A stretch of 64,000 nucleotides of DNA from Sphingobacteriales bacterium 44-15 (GCA_001899685.1 MKWG01000043.1:265930-329929); one strand, 5' to 3'. Shown: positions 16,803 to 26,777, counted from the first letter of the stretch. Notes: a model not told the origin generated them from the letters alone. Translations and numbers: made by a program.

Positions 16803-18701
16803 TTATTCAGCAGACTTTTCTCCGCTATCACCCTGTTCCATCTTCTTCTTAAGTTCTGCAAGCACGCCCAGATCTCCAAGCGTGGTTTTTTCTACCTTGC
16901 CCTGGATATCCTTCACTGCTTTTTTGGTTTTAGCAGCTTCGGCTTTTCTCTCTTTGTTTACAGCTTCTTTTTCATCAGCTTTTGCCTGTTCCCAGATACG
17001 TGTATGGCTCAGTAATATGCGTTTTTCATTTCTGTCAAACTCAATTACCACAAACTGCGCGGTTTCATCAGCACCAACAGTTTTCCCGTCTTCTTTAAAC
17101 AAATGACGGTTGGGGGCAAAGCCTTCCAATCCATAAGACAACTGAACAATAGCTCCTTTTTCATCTTTCCTGATCACGGTGCCTTCGTGAACGCTACCTA
17201 TAGCAAAAGTGTCCTGCAGCGCATTCCAGGGATCTTCTTCCAGTTGCTTATGCCCAAGCTGGAGCTTGCGGTTGTCTTTATCAATGCCGAGGATCACCAC
17301 ATCAATTTCATTTCCGACTTTAGTATATTCACTTGGGTGATTGAAACGTTTCAGCCAGCTCAGATCGCTGATATGGATCATACCGCCAATACCAGGCTCA
17401 AGCTCAACAAACACACCATAAGGAGTGATATTTTTCACCAGTCCTTTATGACGGCTGTCAACCGGGTATTTGTTCTCAATTTCATTCCAGGGATCAGGTG
17501 TGAGCTGCTTGATGGAAAGGCTCATCTTGCGGGCATCCTTGTCGAGCGTTACCACTTTAGCTTCATGCTCGTCGCCCAGTTTGAAAAACTCTTTCGCATT
17601 AATAGGGGTATTAGCCCAGGTGATTTCGCTGACATGCACAAGCCCTTCCACTCCCGGAAGAATTTCAAGGAATGCACCATAATCTTCGATATTCACCACT
17701 TTGCCTTTTACTACTTTGCCTTCAGCAATGGTTTCAGGCAGGGTATCCCACGGATGAGGCGTAAGTTGTTTCAGACCAAGGCTGATACGTTTTTTGTCAT
17801 CATCAAAATCCAGCACCACCACATTCAGTTTCTGGTCCATTTTCAGCACCTCAGCAGGGTGGCTGATCCTGCCCCAGCTGATATCAGTGATATACAGCAA
17901 CCCGTCGAGCCCGCCGAGATCAAGGAATGCACCAAAGTCAGTGATATTTTTGATGGTTCCTTCCAGTACCTGGCCTTTCTCAAGCTTGCTGATGATCTCA
18001 GCACGCTGTGCTTCTATATCGCTTTCAATAAGCGCTTTGTGAGAAACAACAGCATTTTTGATAGTTTCGTTGATCTTAACCACTTTGAATTCCATGGTTT
18101 TACCCACAAACTGGTCGTAGTCGGTTACAGGCTTCACATCAATCTGTGATCCGGGTAGGAAGGTTTCCATACCAAACACATCCACGATAAGACCGCCTTT
18201 TGTTTTGCTGGTAACCAGCCCTGTAACCACTTCGCCGGTTTTATGCACTTCCACGATCCGTTCCCAGGCGCGTGTAATGCGGGCCTGTTTGCGGCTGAGG
18301 TGCAGATGACCCTCACGGTCTTCCTTCTCTACAACCATCACTTCTACGACATCCCCTACTTTTAAGCCCGAAAGATCGCGGAATTCGTTGAGCGAAACCA
18401 GACCATCGCTCTTGAAACCTATGTTTATTACAACATCAGTTTTAGTTAATCCTACTACAATTCCTTCAATCATCTCATTATCAGAGATGGTTTTGAAAGT
18501 ACCTTCATATACTGCATCGTACTTCTCTTTTTCATCTTTGCTGTAAGAAGATACATTGCGTTTGTCAATGCTCCAGTCGAAATCGTCGTGAGCAGTTTCC
18601 GGTTCGGCCGGCGCCAGTACAGGTTCTGTTGTTGTCGCTGCAGGTGCCTGGGCATCCTCCTGTACATCAGCGTTTGAGTTAACAATTTGATTTTCAGACA
18701 T
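16803..18701 (-). CDS. rpsA: 30S ribosomal protein S1
   Basis: A 632-residue RNA-binding ribosomal protein with six S1 repeats, visible as VVNITDFGAFLDLGG-type blocks (for example NITDFGAFLDLGGLDGLL, NIEDYGAFLEILPGVEGL and NITPYGVFVELEPGIGGM). It helps mRNA bind the small subunit. The acidic N-terminal 70 residues are longer than in enterobacteria. I place the start at ATG 18701 (MSENQIVNS): a longer reading frame to 18797 would begin upstream of the promoter found at 18738-18768, and its extra residues look like translated leader. Confidence 0.95.
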   Translation of the reverse strand: MSENQIVNSNADVQEDAQAPAATTTEPVLAPAEPETAHDDFDWSIDKRNVSSYSKDEKEKYDAVYEGTFKTISDNEMIEGIVVGLTKTDVVINIGFKSDGLVSLNEFRDLSGLKVGDVVEVMVVEKEDREGHLHLSRKQARITRAWERIVEVHKTGEVVTGLVTSKTKGGLIVDVFGMETFLPGSQIDVKPVTDYDQFVGKTMEFKVVKINETIKNAVVSHKALIESDIEAQRAEIISKLEKGQVLEGTIKNITDFGAFLDLGGLDGLLYITDISWGRISHPAEVLKMDQKLNVVVLDFDDDKKRISLGLKQLTPHPWDTLPETIAEGKVVKGKVVNIEDYGAFLEILPGVEGLVHVSEITWANTPINAKEFFKLGDEHEAKVVTLDKDARKMSLSIKQLTPDPWNEIENKYPVDSRHKGLVKNITPYGVFVELEPGIGGMIHISDLSWLKRFNHPSEYTKVGNEIDVVILGIDKDNRKLQLGHKQLEEDPWNALQDTFAIGSVHEGTVIRKDEKGAIVQLSYGLEGFAPNRHLFKEDGKTVGADETAQFVVIEFDRNEKRILLSHTRIWEQAKADEKEAVNKERKAEAAKTKKAVKDIQGKVEKTTLGDLGVLAELKKKMEQGDSGEKSAE

Positions 18702-18737
18702 GATAAATATCCCCAATGGTTTTAAAAATTGGGAGTG

Positions 18738-18768
18738 CAAAGGTAACCCCAAAATCACTAAAAGCCAA
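18738..18768 (-). promoter_or_regulatory. Promoter of rpsA
   Basis: On the minus strand TACCTTTG (18745 to 18738) fits TAnnTTTG exactly, with TTG (18768-18766) 20 nt upstream as the -33 box. Transcription would begin about 30 nt upstream of the chosen ATG, which supports that start. Confidence 0.6.
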
Positions 18769-18868
18769 GCAAACCGTAATATTTTATGCAGATACAAAAA
18801 AACTTTTTTTATAATTTAAATCCAGATATTGCGTTCCTTAATTTCCATTTATTCAATGTAAAAAAATC

Positions 18869-19330
18869 ATGATCACATTACATCTGATCCCTCTGTTCCA
18901 GAAAGACCTTGACAAACTGAAAGAAGAGATAACCCTTTATCCAAAAGATGAGCAACTTTGGCAGGTACGCGAAGGTATAAGCAATAGCGGCGGTAATCTT
19001 TGCCTTCACCTCACAGGAAGCCTGCAGCATTTCATCGGCGCCGTGCTTGGAGACTCCGGCTATGTGCGCAACAGAGATGCTGAATTCCGACTTAAAAATG
19101 TTCCCCGCAGCAAACTTTTAGAAGATATAGACATTACCCGCAATGTTGTAACCGACACGCTCGAACAACTCTCTAAAAACGAGCTGCAGAAAGATTATCC
19201 CCTGCCGGTGCTCAATGAAGAAAAGACAAATACATCTTATTTCCTCCTGCACCTGCTGAGCCACCTGAATTATCATATCGGGCAGATCAATTATCACAGG
19301 AGAATTATTGCAGGAAGCCCGGCCGAATAG
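18869..19330 (+). CDS. DinB superfamily protein (DUF1572-like)
   Basis: A 153-residue helical protein. Potential metal-ligand positions are His in LCLHLTGSLQHFIGAVLG, and HLLSHLNYHIGQINYHRR near the C-terminus, a typical DinB-superfamily ending. It differs from the DinB protein at 14585, so the two are not recent duplicates. Enzymatic role unknown. It is divergent from rpsA and ends against a mirrored 7-nt array shared with the YdcF gene. Confidence 0.8.
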   Translation: MITLHLIPLFQKDLDKLKEEITLYPKDEQLWQVREGISNSGGNLCLHLTGSLQHFIGAVLGDSGYVRNRDAEFRLKNVPRSKLLEDIDITRNVVTDTLEQLSKNELQKDYPLPVLNEEKTNTSYFLLHLLSHLNYHIGQINYHRRIIAGSPAE

Positions 19331-19346
19331 CTGCGCTCCGGAATAT

Positions 19347-19409
19347 GTCAAATGTGAGAGGTGGGATGTGAATGTCTTGTCGTTTCACCTTTCACGTCTC
19401 ACGACAATT
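19347..19409. repeat. Mirror-symmetric 7-nt repeat element at a convergent junction
   Basis: Nine in-register units: GTCAAAT and three GTGRRAN-like units, a turn, then GTTTCAC, CTTTCAC and GTCTCAC, ending in GACAATT. It fills nearly the whole 77-nt gap between the DUF1572-like and YdcF genes, and its last two bases belong to the YdcF stop codon. Confidence 0.8.
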
Positions 19410-20103
19410 AGTTCCCCATACTGTGCTGAACGGGCACGGTGTCCTCATACGCTGAAGGATCAATATTGCCACGAAGAGTCCCTACCAATCTTTTCCAGAA
19501 GCTATCGCGTTGTGTAATGGAGATAAAATTTGCTTTAAAGGCCTTATCATAAGCAATGTCTGGATCAGTCATGGAAGGCTGGATCTTTTTCAAAGTATCT
19601 GTTACCATCGGGATGATCCGGATATCCGGGCTTACCCTCCTGAAAGCATAGCTCCGGAGCAGCCTCGACTGGAAAGGGTCTGAGGCCAGCGCTACTTTAT
19701 TAAATCCTAACTGCAATGCTTTTTTATAACCATAGTAGATATTTTCGGTGCTGTGCTCTGCTCTTGTTTCTGTAAAAACATGTTCCTGCGGAATGCCCAG
19801 CGCTTCCGCATACATAGCCATGATCTCTGCTTCATAATAAGGGCTATATACTGCACTTCCCGAATAGATAATATTCCTGGCAATTCCCCGGTCATAAAGA
19901 TATTTTGACCAGTAGACCCTGCCCTTCATAATAGTATCCCATCTTCCGTTTTGAAAGGGCACACCCGGAACAACAATGGCATCAAACGGACCGGACTGCT
20001 CCGCTTCTTTTAAAAGCCGGCTGGCAGATTTGTTGGAAAAAGCACAGGACACAATGCTCAGGATTAAAAGCAGCCACATGCAATGACAATAGTTATAACG
20101 CAT
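19408..20103 (-). CDS. YdcF family protein (DUF218)
   Basis: A 231-residue protein with an N-terminal membrane anchor or signal (CMWLLLILSIVSCAFSNKS; SIVSCAF could be a lipobox). The DUF218 domain follows: DAIVVPGVPFQNG, then IIYSGSAVYSPYYEAEIM, HVFTETRAEHSTENI and VALASDPFQSRLLRSYAFRRV. Family members ElyC/SanA are linked to envelope integrity; the reaction is not known. It lies immediately downstream of PBP1A on the same strand (39 nt apart), which fits a cell-wall-related role, but this is inference. Confidence 0.85.
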   Translation of the reverse strand: MRYNYCHCMWLLLILSIVSCAFSNKSASRLLKEAEQSGPFDAIVVPGVPFQNGRWDTIMKGRVYWSKYLYDRGIARNIIYSGSAVYSPYYEAEIMAMYAEALGIPQEHVFTETRAEHSTENIYYGYKKALQLGFNKVALASDPFQSRLLRSYAFRRVSPDIRIIPMVTDTLKKIQPSMTDPDIAYDKAFKANFISITQRDSFWKRLVGTLRGNIDPSAYEDTVPVQHSMGN

Positions 20104-20142
20104 AGCTATAGTTACAAAAATTGTGGCGCCGCTTGTGCCTGT

Positions 20143-22536
20143 TCAATCTTTTTTCTTCCCGCCAAATAATCTTTTAAAAAAGCCCTTTTTCTTTTCTCCT
20201 TCAACAGGATCATTTTTGGATTTATCATCTTTTTTCCTGCCCTGGGCTTCCTGCTTTATTACTTCTTCTTCAGGAGTCAGCTTTGATTCTGTTGAGACCT
20301 TCTCTCTTCCGTCGCTTACGGGCACATCTATATACTGGCTTGCATCGCCTGAGCTGTAATTATCTCCTTCCACAACGGGTGTGTCAGAAGCGGGTATCTC
20401 ATTCCACCCCTGCAGCATTTCATTTTTCACGCTGGAAGGCTGCACAAACCTTGCCCTGGGATCAATGCCCAGGGTCTTATCCTTGTATATTTCCTGGAAA
20501 AAATAAGCCCAGATAGGCATCGCCATCTGTGCACCCTGGCCGATATAATTGTTTAATATCCTCAGTGCGGGGTCATCTGCGCCTACCCACACTCCGCCAA
20601 GCAACTGGGGTGTAAAACCCATAAACCAGCCATCAGCATTATTGTTGGTAGTCCCTGTTTTGCCTGCCACTTCGCTGGTAATACCATATGTGCTGCGCAT
20701 AGCCCTGGCGGTGCCAAAGTCCACTACTCCTTCCATCATTTTTGTCATGATGAAAGCATCGGCTTCGCTGATCACTTCCTTATGGGAGCTGGCGTATTGT
20801 TCCAGTACATTACCGTTACGGTCCTCAATACGGGTGATGTAATACGGAGTAGTATGCATGCCTCCGCCGGGGAACATACTATATACGCCCACCATCTCCA
20901 TCAGCGACAGATCTGCTGCGCCCAGGGCTATAGAGGGATATGGCGGTATTTTGCTGGTGATACCGGACTCATGTGCAAAATCAACAGTCCTGCTCACTCC
21001 AATGTCATTCATCAGCTTTGCTGCTGCAGTGTTGATGGACGCTGCAAGACAGTAACTTAACGGACGGGTACCGGTATATTTTTTATCAGCGATCATTTTA
21101 CCGCCCAGGTCTACAGGGTCCATGGGTATCTGGGTGTCCGGCGTATACCCGTTCATAATAGCCAGCGTATAGAGTATAGGCTTAAAGGTAGATCCTACCT
21201 GGCGTTTGGTATTATAATTGGCATGATCATATTTATAAGTCTTGAAATCTATTCCTCCCACCCATGCCTTTACCTCTCCTGTAAGAGGGTCTGTTACAAC
21301 AAATGCCGCCTGGAGCATCTGCCGGTGATACTTGATAGAATCAAGCGGCGACATTATGGTGTCTGTCTCCCTTTTGCTGTTCCATGCGAACACTTTCATG
21401 GGCGTCTTTACATTGAATGCCTTCCGTATATCTGCTTCCTTAATATCGTCGGCCGCCATATTGCGCCAGCGATCGCTGCCTTTCATGGCTTTTTCAAGGA
21501 TTGCCTTACCGTCTTTGGTCTTCCATACACTTCCGTCTTTTATATTCTTCTGGTTGTTAAATACTTTCTGCAGGTTAGGCATATGCCGTGCCACTGCCAT
21601 TTCAGCATAAATCTGCATCCTCGGATCTATGGTCGTATAAATTTTCAGTCCGTCTTTGTATATGTTATAAGGCTCGCCTGTTTTAGGATTTTTATGTTCC
21701 TTGCACCATTGTTTTATATCATCTCTCAGGACATCTATAAAATATGGTGCGGAATTATTGTTCTCCGTCATTTTCTCATAATTGAGCTTAATAGGCTTGA
21801 GCTTCAGCGTTGCGCCCTCAGCTTCGGAAATGAAATTATTGCGCACCATCTGTTGTATCACCAGGTTCCGGCTTTCCATGGAAGCTTTCGGGTTAGTACG
21901 TGGATTATACAGCCCGGTTGCACGCAGCATACCGATCAGCACTGCCGCTTCATCAATGGTCAGGCGATCAGGGTCTTTCTGGAAAAAAGTACGCGACGCA
22001 TTTTTGATACCGTATACATGATCACTATATTCCACGGTATTCAGGTATAATGCAATGATCTCTTCTTTGGTAAAATTCCGCTCAAGCTTTATAGCAACAA
22101 TATTTTCTTTCAGTTTTTCAATGATCCTGCGAAAAATATTTTTACTTCCCTGCCCGAGCATGTTCTTGGCAAGCTGCTGCGTAATAGTGCTGGCCCCGCC
22201 ATCCCTGCCCAGATGTACCAGCGCCCGTACCAGTCCCCGGCCGTCAATGCCGGAATGATCATAAAACCGCTCGTCCTCCCTGGCAACAAGCGCATGTATG
22301 ACATTGGGAGAAATATCCCTGTACGAAACATTTGTGCGATCGGTAATATAATACCGGCCTATGACACGCCCGGTAGAAGCATATACTTCAGATGCGGAAA
22401 GGATAGAGGGGTTTTCAAGCTCTGCCAGGGAAGGGAGCTTTCCAAAAACACCCCAGCTGATCAGCAGAATGAACAGGATACTACCTCCTACGCAGGTAAA
22501 AAAAACAATCCACAGGTATTTCTTGGCTTTTGTCAT
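20143..22536 (-). CDS. mrcA: Penicillin-binding protein 1A (glycosyltransferase/transpeptidase)
   Basis: A 797-residue class A PBP. After one N-terminal membrane helix (about 8-30) comes the GT51 domain (REDERFYDHSGIDGRGLVRA with catalytic Glu, then GGASTITQQLAKNML). The transpeptidase domain has STFK (nucleophile Ser449, Lys452), SIN (AASINTAAAKL) and KTGTT. It polymerises and cross-links peptidoglycan in the periplasm. The last 80 residues are low-complexity, rich in Lys and Glu, and end in GFFKRLFGGKKKD. Gene symbol by function; mrcA/ponA naming varies. Confidence 0.93.
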   Translation of the reverse strand: MTKAKKYLWIVFFTCVGGSILFILLISWGVFGKLPSLAELENPSILSASEVYASTGRVIGRYYITDRTNVSYRDISPNVIHALVAREDERFYDHSGIDGRGLVRALVHLGRDGGASTITQQLAKNMLGQGSKNIFRRIIEKLKENIVAIKLERNFTKEEIIALYLNTVEYSDHVYGIKNASRTFFQKDPDRLTIDEAAVLIGMLRATGLYNPRTNPKASMESRNLVIQQMVRNNFISEAEGATLKLKPIKLNYEKMTENNNSAPYFIDVLRDDIKQWCKEHKNPKTGEPYNIYKDGLKIYTTIDPRMQIYAEMAVARHMPNLQKVFNNQKNIKDGSVWKTKDGKAILEKAMKGSDRWRNMAADDIKEADIRKAFNVKTPMKVFAWNSKRETDTIMSPLDSIKYHRQMLQAAFVVTDPLTGEVKAWVGGIDFKTYKYDHANYNTKRQVGSTFKPILYTLAIMNGYTPDTQIPMDPVDLGGKMIADKKYTGTRPLSYCLAASINTAAAKLMNDIGVSRTVDFAHESGITSKIPPYPSIALGAADLSLMEMVGVYSMFPGGGMHTTPYYITRIEDRNGNVLEQYASSHKEVISEADAFIMTKMMEGVVDFGTARAMRSTYGITSEVAGKTGTTNNNADGWFMGFTPQLLGGVWVGADDPALRILNNYIGQGAQMAMPIWAYFFQEIYKDKTLGIDPRARFVQPSSVKNEMLQGWNEIPASDTPVVEGDNYSSGDASQYIDVPVSDGREKVSTESKLTPEEEVIKQEAQGRKKDDKSKNDPVEGEKKKGFFKRLFGGKKKD

Positions 22537-22750
22537 GCAGTATTACAATTATAATTTATTAAAGAGGTAGTTGGTTATAAAAGCTTTTACTTATCATTTT
22601 TGTATTGCTTTTGCCTCCGCCCCCGAGACAAATGGGGGCGTAACCGGAACGCCGCTGCTTTTTGTCGTTTGAAAAAATATGCTCCGCATAGCTCTTTTGC
22701 AAATTTCGTGCAGATTAATATACATAAATATGCATTTATAATCAGATGTG

Positions 22751-25738
22751 TTAAAATTCTCCGGGATAGTTTTGTTTTACAAAATTTTTATACGCATCCA
22801 CATCTTTTTGTGTCTTCAATACTTCGAGATTACCCTGAGAAATAACAGTAAAGGAATATTTATCTGCGGCCAGCCAGGGCACCACCTGCGCTCCTGCCAC
22901 CGGGCGGGTGCGTTTTACATAATCCATTGCCGATGCAGCATCTGCAAATCCCGACATAAGGATCACCTTATACCGGTCATTGAGCGGCAGGATTTCCATC
23001 GCTATCTGCTGGCTGTAAAAAGACTCCCTGTTATAACGGGTGAATGCATTCTTCGCTTCGTTTATATATACAGCATCCACCTTGTCCAGCAGCAGCGCCA
23101 CAAAATGCGGCTCATTTGGATTGAACATGTAAGCAGACTGTTTGGGGATCTCTTTTTTAAACTGTGCAGAATCAATAACTACATTATTTAGCCGCTTTTC
23201 GGGCGCTTTTATTTCAGCGGCCCTGTTTTTTTCAGGAGCAGCAGCCACCTGTTGCTGCTCACCTTTTTTCTGTATCTCCGGTACTTCAACAGCGGAGTCT
23301 TCTGCGGTACGTTCCACTTTCAGATCGGTGAGGTATTTTTCAATTTCTTTCCTTCGTTTTAATACACTGATGATATTCTCCGCTTTTTTAGAAATGCCCG
23401 CTTCACGGTCAATACGGATCAGGTTTTGCAATGTGCTGACAGCAATGCTGTCTTCTCTCTGCCGGATATGATATATAGCTTCAATATACAGTAATTGCTG
23501 TGTCCAGTATACATTGCCATAAAGGCTGTCTGCTTTGGCTTTTTGCTTAACGGCTTCCCCGAACTGCCCCTCAATAAATAAATTATAGATCTTCTCATAC
23601 TGGCGCGTAGCATCATGCTTCAGCTTCGACTTCCGTTCTTCCATGCCCCTGGGATCATTAATATACTCAAGGTATTTGCTCTGCTTGAAATTTTGCGCCA
23701 GTATATCCCTGTATTGCTTTGCTTTTACAGGCATATTAAGCTTGCTGTAGCAGTACTGCAGATCAAAGATTGCCTCTTCCCGGTTGGGTGTATCGGGATA
23801 GCGGTTGAGCAGATCTTCATATTTCTTAACTGCTTCACCGTAATCCTCAAACTTATCTTTGAATATTTTGCCCAGCTTAAACAGGGCAGTCTGTATAGAA
23901 TCATCCGATGCAGCCCGCATCTCGGGAGTGAGCGGAATTGTTTTCAATAATCCTTCATAGCTGATATCCGCAGGCGCTGCCTTTTCATTTTTTTGTAATT
24001 CCTGCGGTCCGGAAGGCACGGGTATTCCCGGCGCCTGCGGTCTTGCCTGGGCTGCTATATCTGTTTGCCGCCGCCAGTTATCTACATTAGGCCGGTTGCC
24101 CCAGGTATTTTTAAAATTGGAAAAGCCGCCTGATTTAAGTGCATTATTATAGAAGTACCACTCCCCCTTTCCCTGGTTGCCTGCAAATATATCTGCAGCA
24201 GCCTTATTTGCAAATGGATTATTAGGATTATACCCCAGCGAATCTGCTTCTTTCAGCCCTTTTTCCTTCCTCAGTCTTTTTACAGCGGACTTCAGGTATT
24301 TTTCCCGATCTGCTTCCGGCATATCTGCTATATGCTGCAGCGAATCTTCTATCTTTATTGTTTCAAGATAACGGATCACCCCCGACAACGCCTGCTTTCT
24401 TTCCGTTACCTGCGCCGCATCATCAGCAACCTCCGGGCTGTTTATATCAAGGCTGTCATACGCACTATAGGCGAGTGTATAGTCTTTCTTTTCATAAGCA
24501 AGGTTGCCAAGATATAAATACGACCGGTTGCGTTGGGTAAGATCTTCAGGGTTATACTGCACACTCTTCAGCAACATGGCTTTAGCGCCATTAAAATTAT
24601 TCCGCTGCATTTCCATATGCGCTGCGGTATAATAAATAATGCTGCGATAATTATAATACTTATCCCGCTTTGCCATTTTCAGCAGGGCAGCCAGGTTCTC
24701 TTCGATGATTTTTTCATCGTTCTCCCCCTGCGCCAGCCTTATCTGGTCAAGCCTTGCATACACTTCCATCACGGGGTCAACCGTATGCTTTATACAAAGG
24801 TCATAATAGGTATTTGCATCCGCAGTTCTTTTGCCAAGCGCGAACAATTGTGCAATAAGAAATTCCCTGCGTGCTTTTTCAAGATTGTTTTCCACATTAT
24901 CCAGCGCCGGTATCAAGTGCAGCGCGCAACTGTCCCACATTTCTTTTTTGTAAAAAAAATATGCCTGCATTTCTTCCAGTTGGGGCTTCAGCCTGCCGGG
25001 AAAGAAGCGGTCGCGCCGCAGGGTTTGAATAAGACCTGCAGCTTCACCATAAGCACTGTCTTCAATATACGATCGCAGCAGCCAGGTCAGCGCCTCATTT
25101 CGCACGGGAGGCTGGCTGAATGCTTTTTGTACCACACCACGTTTTTCGGGGGTAGAAATGGAATAGACATTTCCTTCATCGTTAAGATTGCTGCCTATAT
25201 ATTTTTTGTATCCCAGCTCATCTTCATCTTTGGGCTGGAAATAATAGTTGATATACTGGAAAACCAAAGCCGCAGAATCAATATCTTTTTTAAAAAAATA
25301 AGCTTTGCCCATAAGCAGGTACATATCATCAATCCATTCATTGCGAAGGTCGTGCAGGAGAATGCCTGCATTACATTTCATCAATACGGAGTCAAGCTCT
25401 GTTTTTTGTGCAGCTGTGGCGTCAAGCGTGTAGTTATAAAAAGGCAGCAATTGTGTAAAATCGTCCTTAAAAGCCATTTTGGCGCCGGCCACCACATCGT
25501 TGATCTTAATATTCGCATTAAAGAAAAAATTATAATGTGTGCTCATGCTCTGCAGCACTCTTCGTGGATACTTGTATTTGGTGGTATAGGTTTTATCAGA
25601 GCCCAATATCCTGTTCTCGTATTTTTCAGGCTTTTTTATGTCGAGAGTAACATCTTTCTGAGCTACAGCAGATGAAAAATACCCACAGCAAAATAAAAGC
25701 AGGAGTATAGCCGTTAAAGTGTATTTACCGTTGGGCAT
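22751..25738 (-). CDS. Type IX secretion protein PorW/SprE-like (TPR protein)
   Basis: A 995-residue protein with an N-terminal signal (MPNGKYTLTAILLLLFCCGY) and many tetratricopeptide-type helices. The N-terminal region (THYNFFFNANIKINDVVAGA, LLPFYNYTLDATAAQKTELDS and ILLHDLRNEWIDDMYLLMGKAY) is what I recall as characteristic of PorW/SprE, an outer-membrane-associated component needed for type IX secretion and, in gliders, motility. I see no clear lipobox. Residues about 480-600 are low-complexity and Pro-rich, splitting two TPR blocks. Single gene, divergent from the bactofilin pair. Confidence 0.8.
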   Translation of the reverse strand: MPNGKYTLTAILLLLFCCGYFSSAVAQKDVTLDIKKPEKYENRILGSDKTYTTKYKYPRRVLQSMSTHYNFFFNANIKINDVVAGAKMAFKDDFTQLLPFYNYTLDATAAQKTELDSVLMKCNAGILLHDLRNEWIDDMYLLMGKAYFFKKDIDSAALVFQYINYYFQPKDEDELGYKKYIGSNLNDEGNVYSISTPEKRGVVQKAFSQPPVRNEALTWLLRSYIEDSAYGEAAGLIQTLRRDRFFPGRLKPQLEEMQAYFFYKKEMWDSCALHLIPALDNVENNLEKARREFLIAQLFALGKRTADANTYYDLCIKHTVDPVMEVYARLDQIRLAQGENDEKIIEENLAALLKMAKRDKYYNYRSIIYYTAAHMEMQRNNFNGAKAMLLKSVQYNPEDLTQRNRSYLYLGNLAYEKKDYTLAYSAYDSLDINSPEVADDAAQVTERKQALSGVIRYLETIKIEDSLQHIADMPEADREKYLKSAVKRLRKEKGLKEADSLGYNPNNPFANKAAADIFAGNQGKGEWYFYNNALKSGGFSNFKNTWGNRPNVDNWRRQTDIAAQARPQAPGIPVPSGPQELQKNEKAAPADISYEGLLKTIPLTPEMRAASDDSIQTALFKLGKIFKDKFEDYGEAVKKYEDLLNRYPDTPNREEAIFDLQYCYSKLNMPVKAKQYRDILAQNFKQSKYLEYINDPRGMEERKSKLKHDATRQYEKIYNLFIEGQFGEAVKQKAKADSLYGNVYWTQQLLYIEAIYHIRQREDSIAVSTLQNLIRIDREAGISKKAENIISVLKRRKEIEKYLTDLKVERTAEDSAVEVPEIQKKGEQQQVAAAPEKNRAAEIKAPEKRLNNVVIDSAQFKKEIPKQSAYMFNPNEPHFVALLLDKVDAVYINEAKNAFTRYNRESFYSQQIAMEILPLNDRYKVILMSGFADAASAMDYVKRTRPVAGAQVVPWLAADKYSFTVISQGNLEVLKTQKDVDAYKNFVKQNYPGEF

Positions 25739-25862
25739 GAAGTTGTAGTTCGTAAAAGCTAATAAACTAATTTTCAGCGAAATTATTTTAATTGTTTATT
25801 TTTTCAGGGTTAAGTTCTTTCAACTACGCCAAAGTGGTTATTTTTAACAGAAATAATGGAGA

Positions 25863-26264
25863 ATGGCAAAGATTTTTGACGCAGATACCACTCTGCAGCG
25901 TTTAAGGAACAGGTACAGGCTGGTTGTAATGAATGATGATACCTATGAGGAGGTTGTTACAGTGCGGTTGTCGAGGCTCAGTGTTTATATCACCTTGTGC
26001 ACGATATTTGTAGTATTGGTAGGGTTAACTGTGGCGCTTCTTGTTTTTACCCCTTTGCGCTATTATGTACCCGGATATGGCAGCGGATCCGACAGAAGGG
26101 AAATGATAACCCTGAAATTGCAGGTGGATTCCCTGGAGCAACAAATGAAATACAGGGATAAATATTTAGAAAACATACAAAACGTGCTCAGGGGGACTAC
26201 AGCTACCGTATCACTTGATACAACACAACTGAATATTCCAAAAGAGGATAAAACCGAAGATTAA
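25863..26264 (+). CDS. Bactofilin-partner membrane protein lacking the M23 peptidase domain
   Basis: A 133-residue bitopic protein: cytoplasmic tail (1-40, with RNRYRLVVMNDDTYEEVVTV), one membrane helix (about 41-62), a TPLRYYVPGY motif, then a predicted coiled coil (about 80-110). This N-terminal architecture matches that of M23 (LytM-type) peptidases that in Bacteroidota and other phyla are encoded beside bactofilins, but here the reading frame stops before any peptidase domain. It ends 24 nt before the bactofilin start, so the two are probably co-transcribed and act together at the membrane. Confidence 0.7.
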   Translation: MAKIFDADTTLQRLRNRYRLVVMNDDTYEEVVTVRLSRLSVYITLCTIFVVLVGLTVALLVFTPLRYYVPGYGSGSDRREMITLKLQVDSLEQQMKYRDKYLENIQNVLRGTTATVSLDTTQLNIPKEDKTED

Positions 26265-26288
26265 TTATTTATTAAAAACCAATAACTT

Positions 26289-26714
26289 ATGTTCTCAACA
26301 AAATCCAAATCTGAAATAGAAATCAACCCTTCCGCCACCAGCACAAGCCTTATCGGTGCAGGCACTACCATCAAAGGAGATATAGTAAGCCATGGGGATA
26401 TCCGCATTGACGGTATACTGAAAGGGAATATTTTTGGTTCTGCAAAAGTACTTATCGGAGCCGAAGGAAGCGTGGAAGGAGATGTTGAAGGACAGCAGGC
26501 TGATATCCTGGGCAAAGTAACCGGTAAAATTGTAATTAAAGATCTGCTCAACCTTCGCGGTAAAGCAAATATAAAAGGTAATATCAGCGCCGGTAAGCTG
26601 CAGGTAGAACCTACAGTAACCTTAAAAGGCCAGTGCCATATTGGCGAAGGAACAGTGGCCGATGTGGTAGCCATGAAAGGAGAGGAAGAACAAAAACATG
26701 CCATAGCAAAATAG
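26289..26714 (+). CDS. Bactofilin (polymer-forming cytoskeletal protein)
   Basis: A 141-residue protein with the bactofilin (DUF583) beta-helix core at about 15-125: SLIGAGTTIKGDIVSHGDIRI, then LKGNIFGSAKVLIGAEGSV and the GDVEG/GKVTGKIVIKD repeats. Bactofilins self-assemble without nucleotide into membrane-associated filaments that guide cell-wall enzymes and shape. The short N-terminal tail (MFSTKSKSEIEINPS) is typical. Partner gene immediately upstream; a bipartite terminator follows. Confidence 0.93.
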   Translation: MFSTKSKSEIEINPSATSTSLIGAGTTIKGDIVSHGDIRIDGILKGNIFGSAKVLIGAEGSVEGDVEGQQADILGKVTGKIVIKDLLNLRGKANIKGNISAGKLQVEPTVTLKGQCHIGEGTVADVVAMKGEEEQKHAIAK

Positions 26715-26777
26715 CCGCCGATCAATATTTTATACCAAGCGATCTCAGCGCTGCGAAACTTTTTTCTGCTTTCTGTC

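Noticed and set aside
17103..18149. Long open frame on the + strand opposite rpsA
   Set aside because: It is antisense to a conserved ribosomal protein gene and its translation shows no family pattern.
16803..18797. Longer N-terminus for ribosomal protein S1 starting at 18797
   Set aside because: The likely promoter lies between 18701 and 18797, and the extra residues have no resemblance to S1 proteins.
22618..22640. Terminator after the PorW-like gene
   Set aside because: There is a 7-bp CGCCCCC/GGGGGCG stem, but the loop is long and no T-run follows on the minus strand, so the evidence is too weak.
24533..25675. Long + strand open frame opposite the PorW-like gene
   Set aside because: Antisense shadow with Phe/Ile/His-rich non-protein-like composition; the minus strand gene has signal peptide and family motifs.
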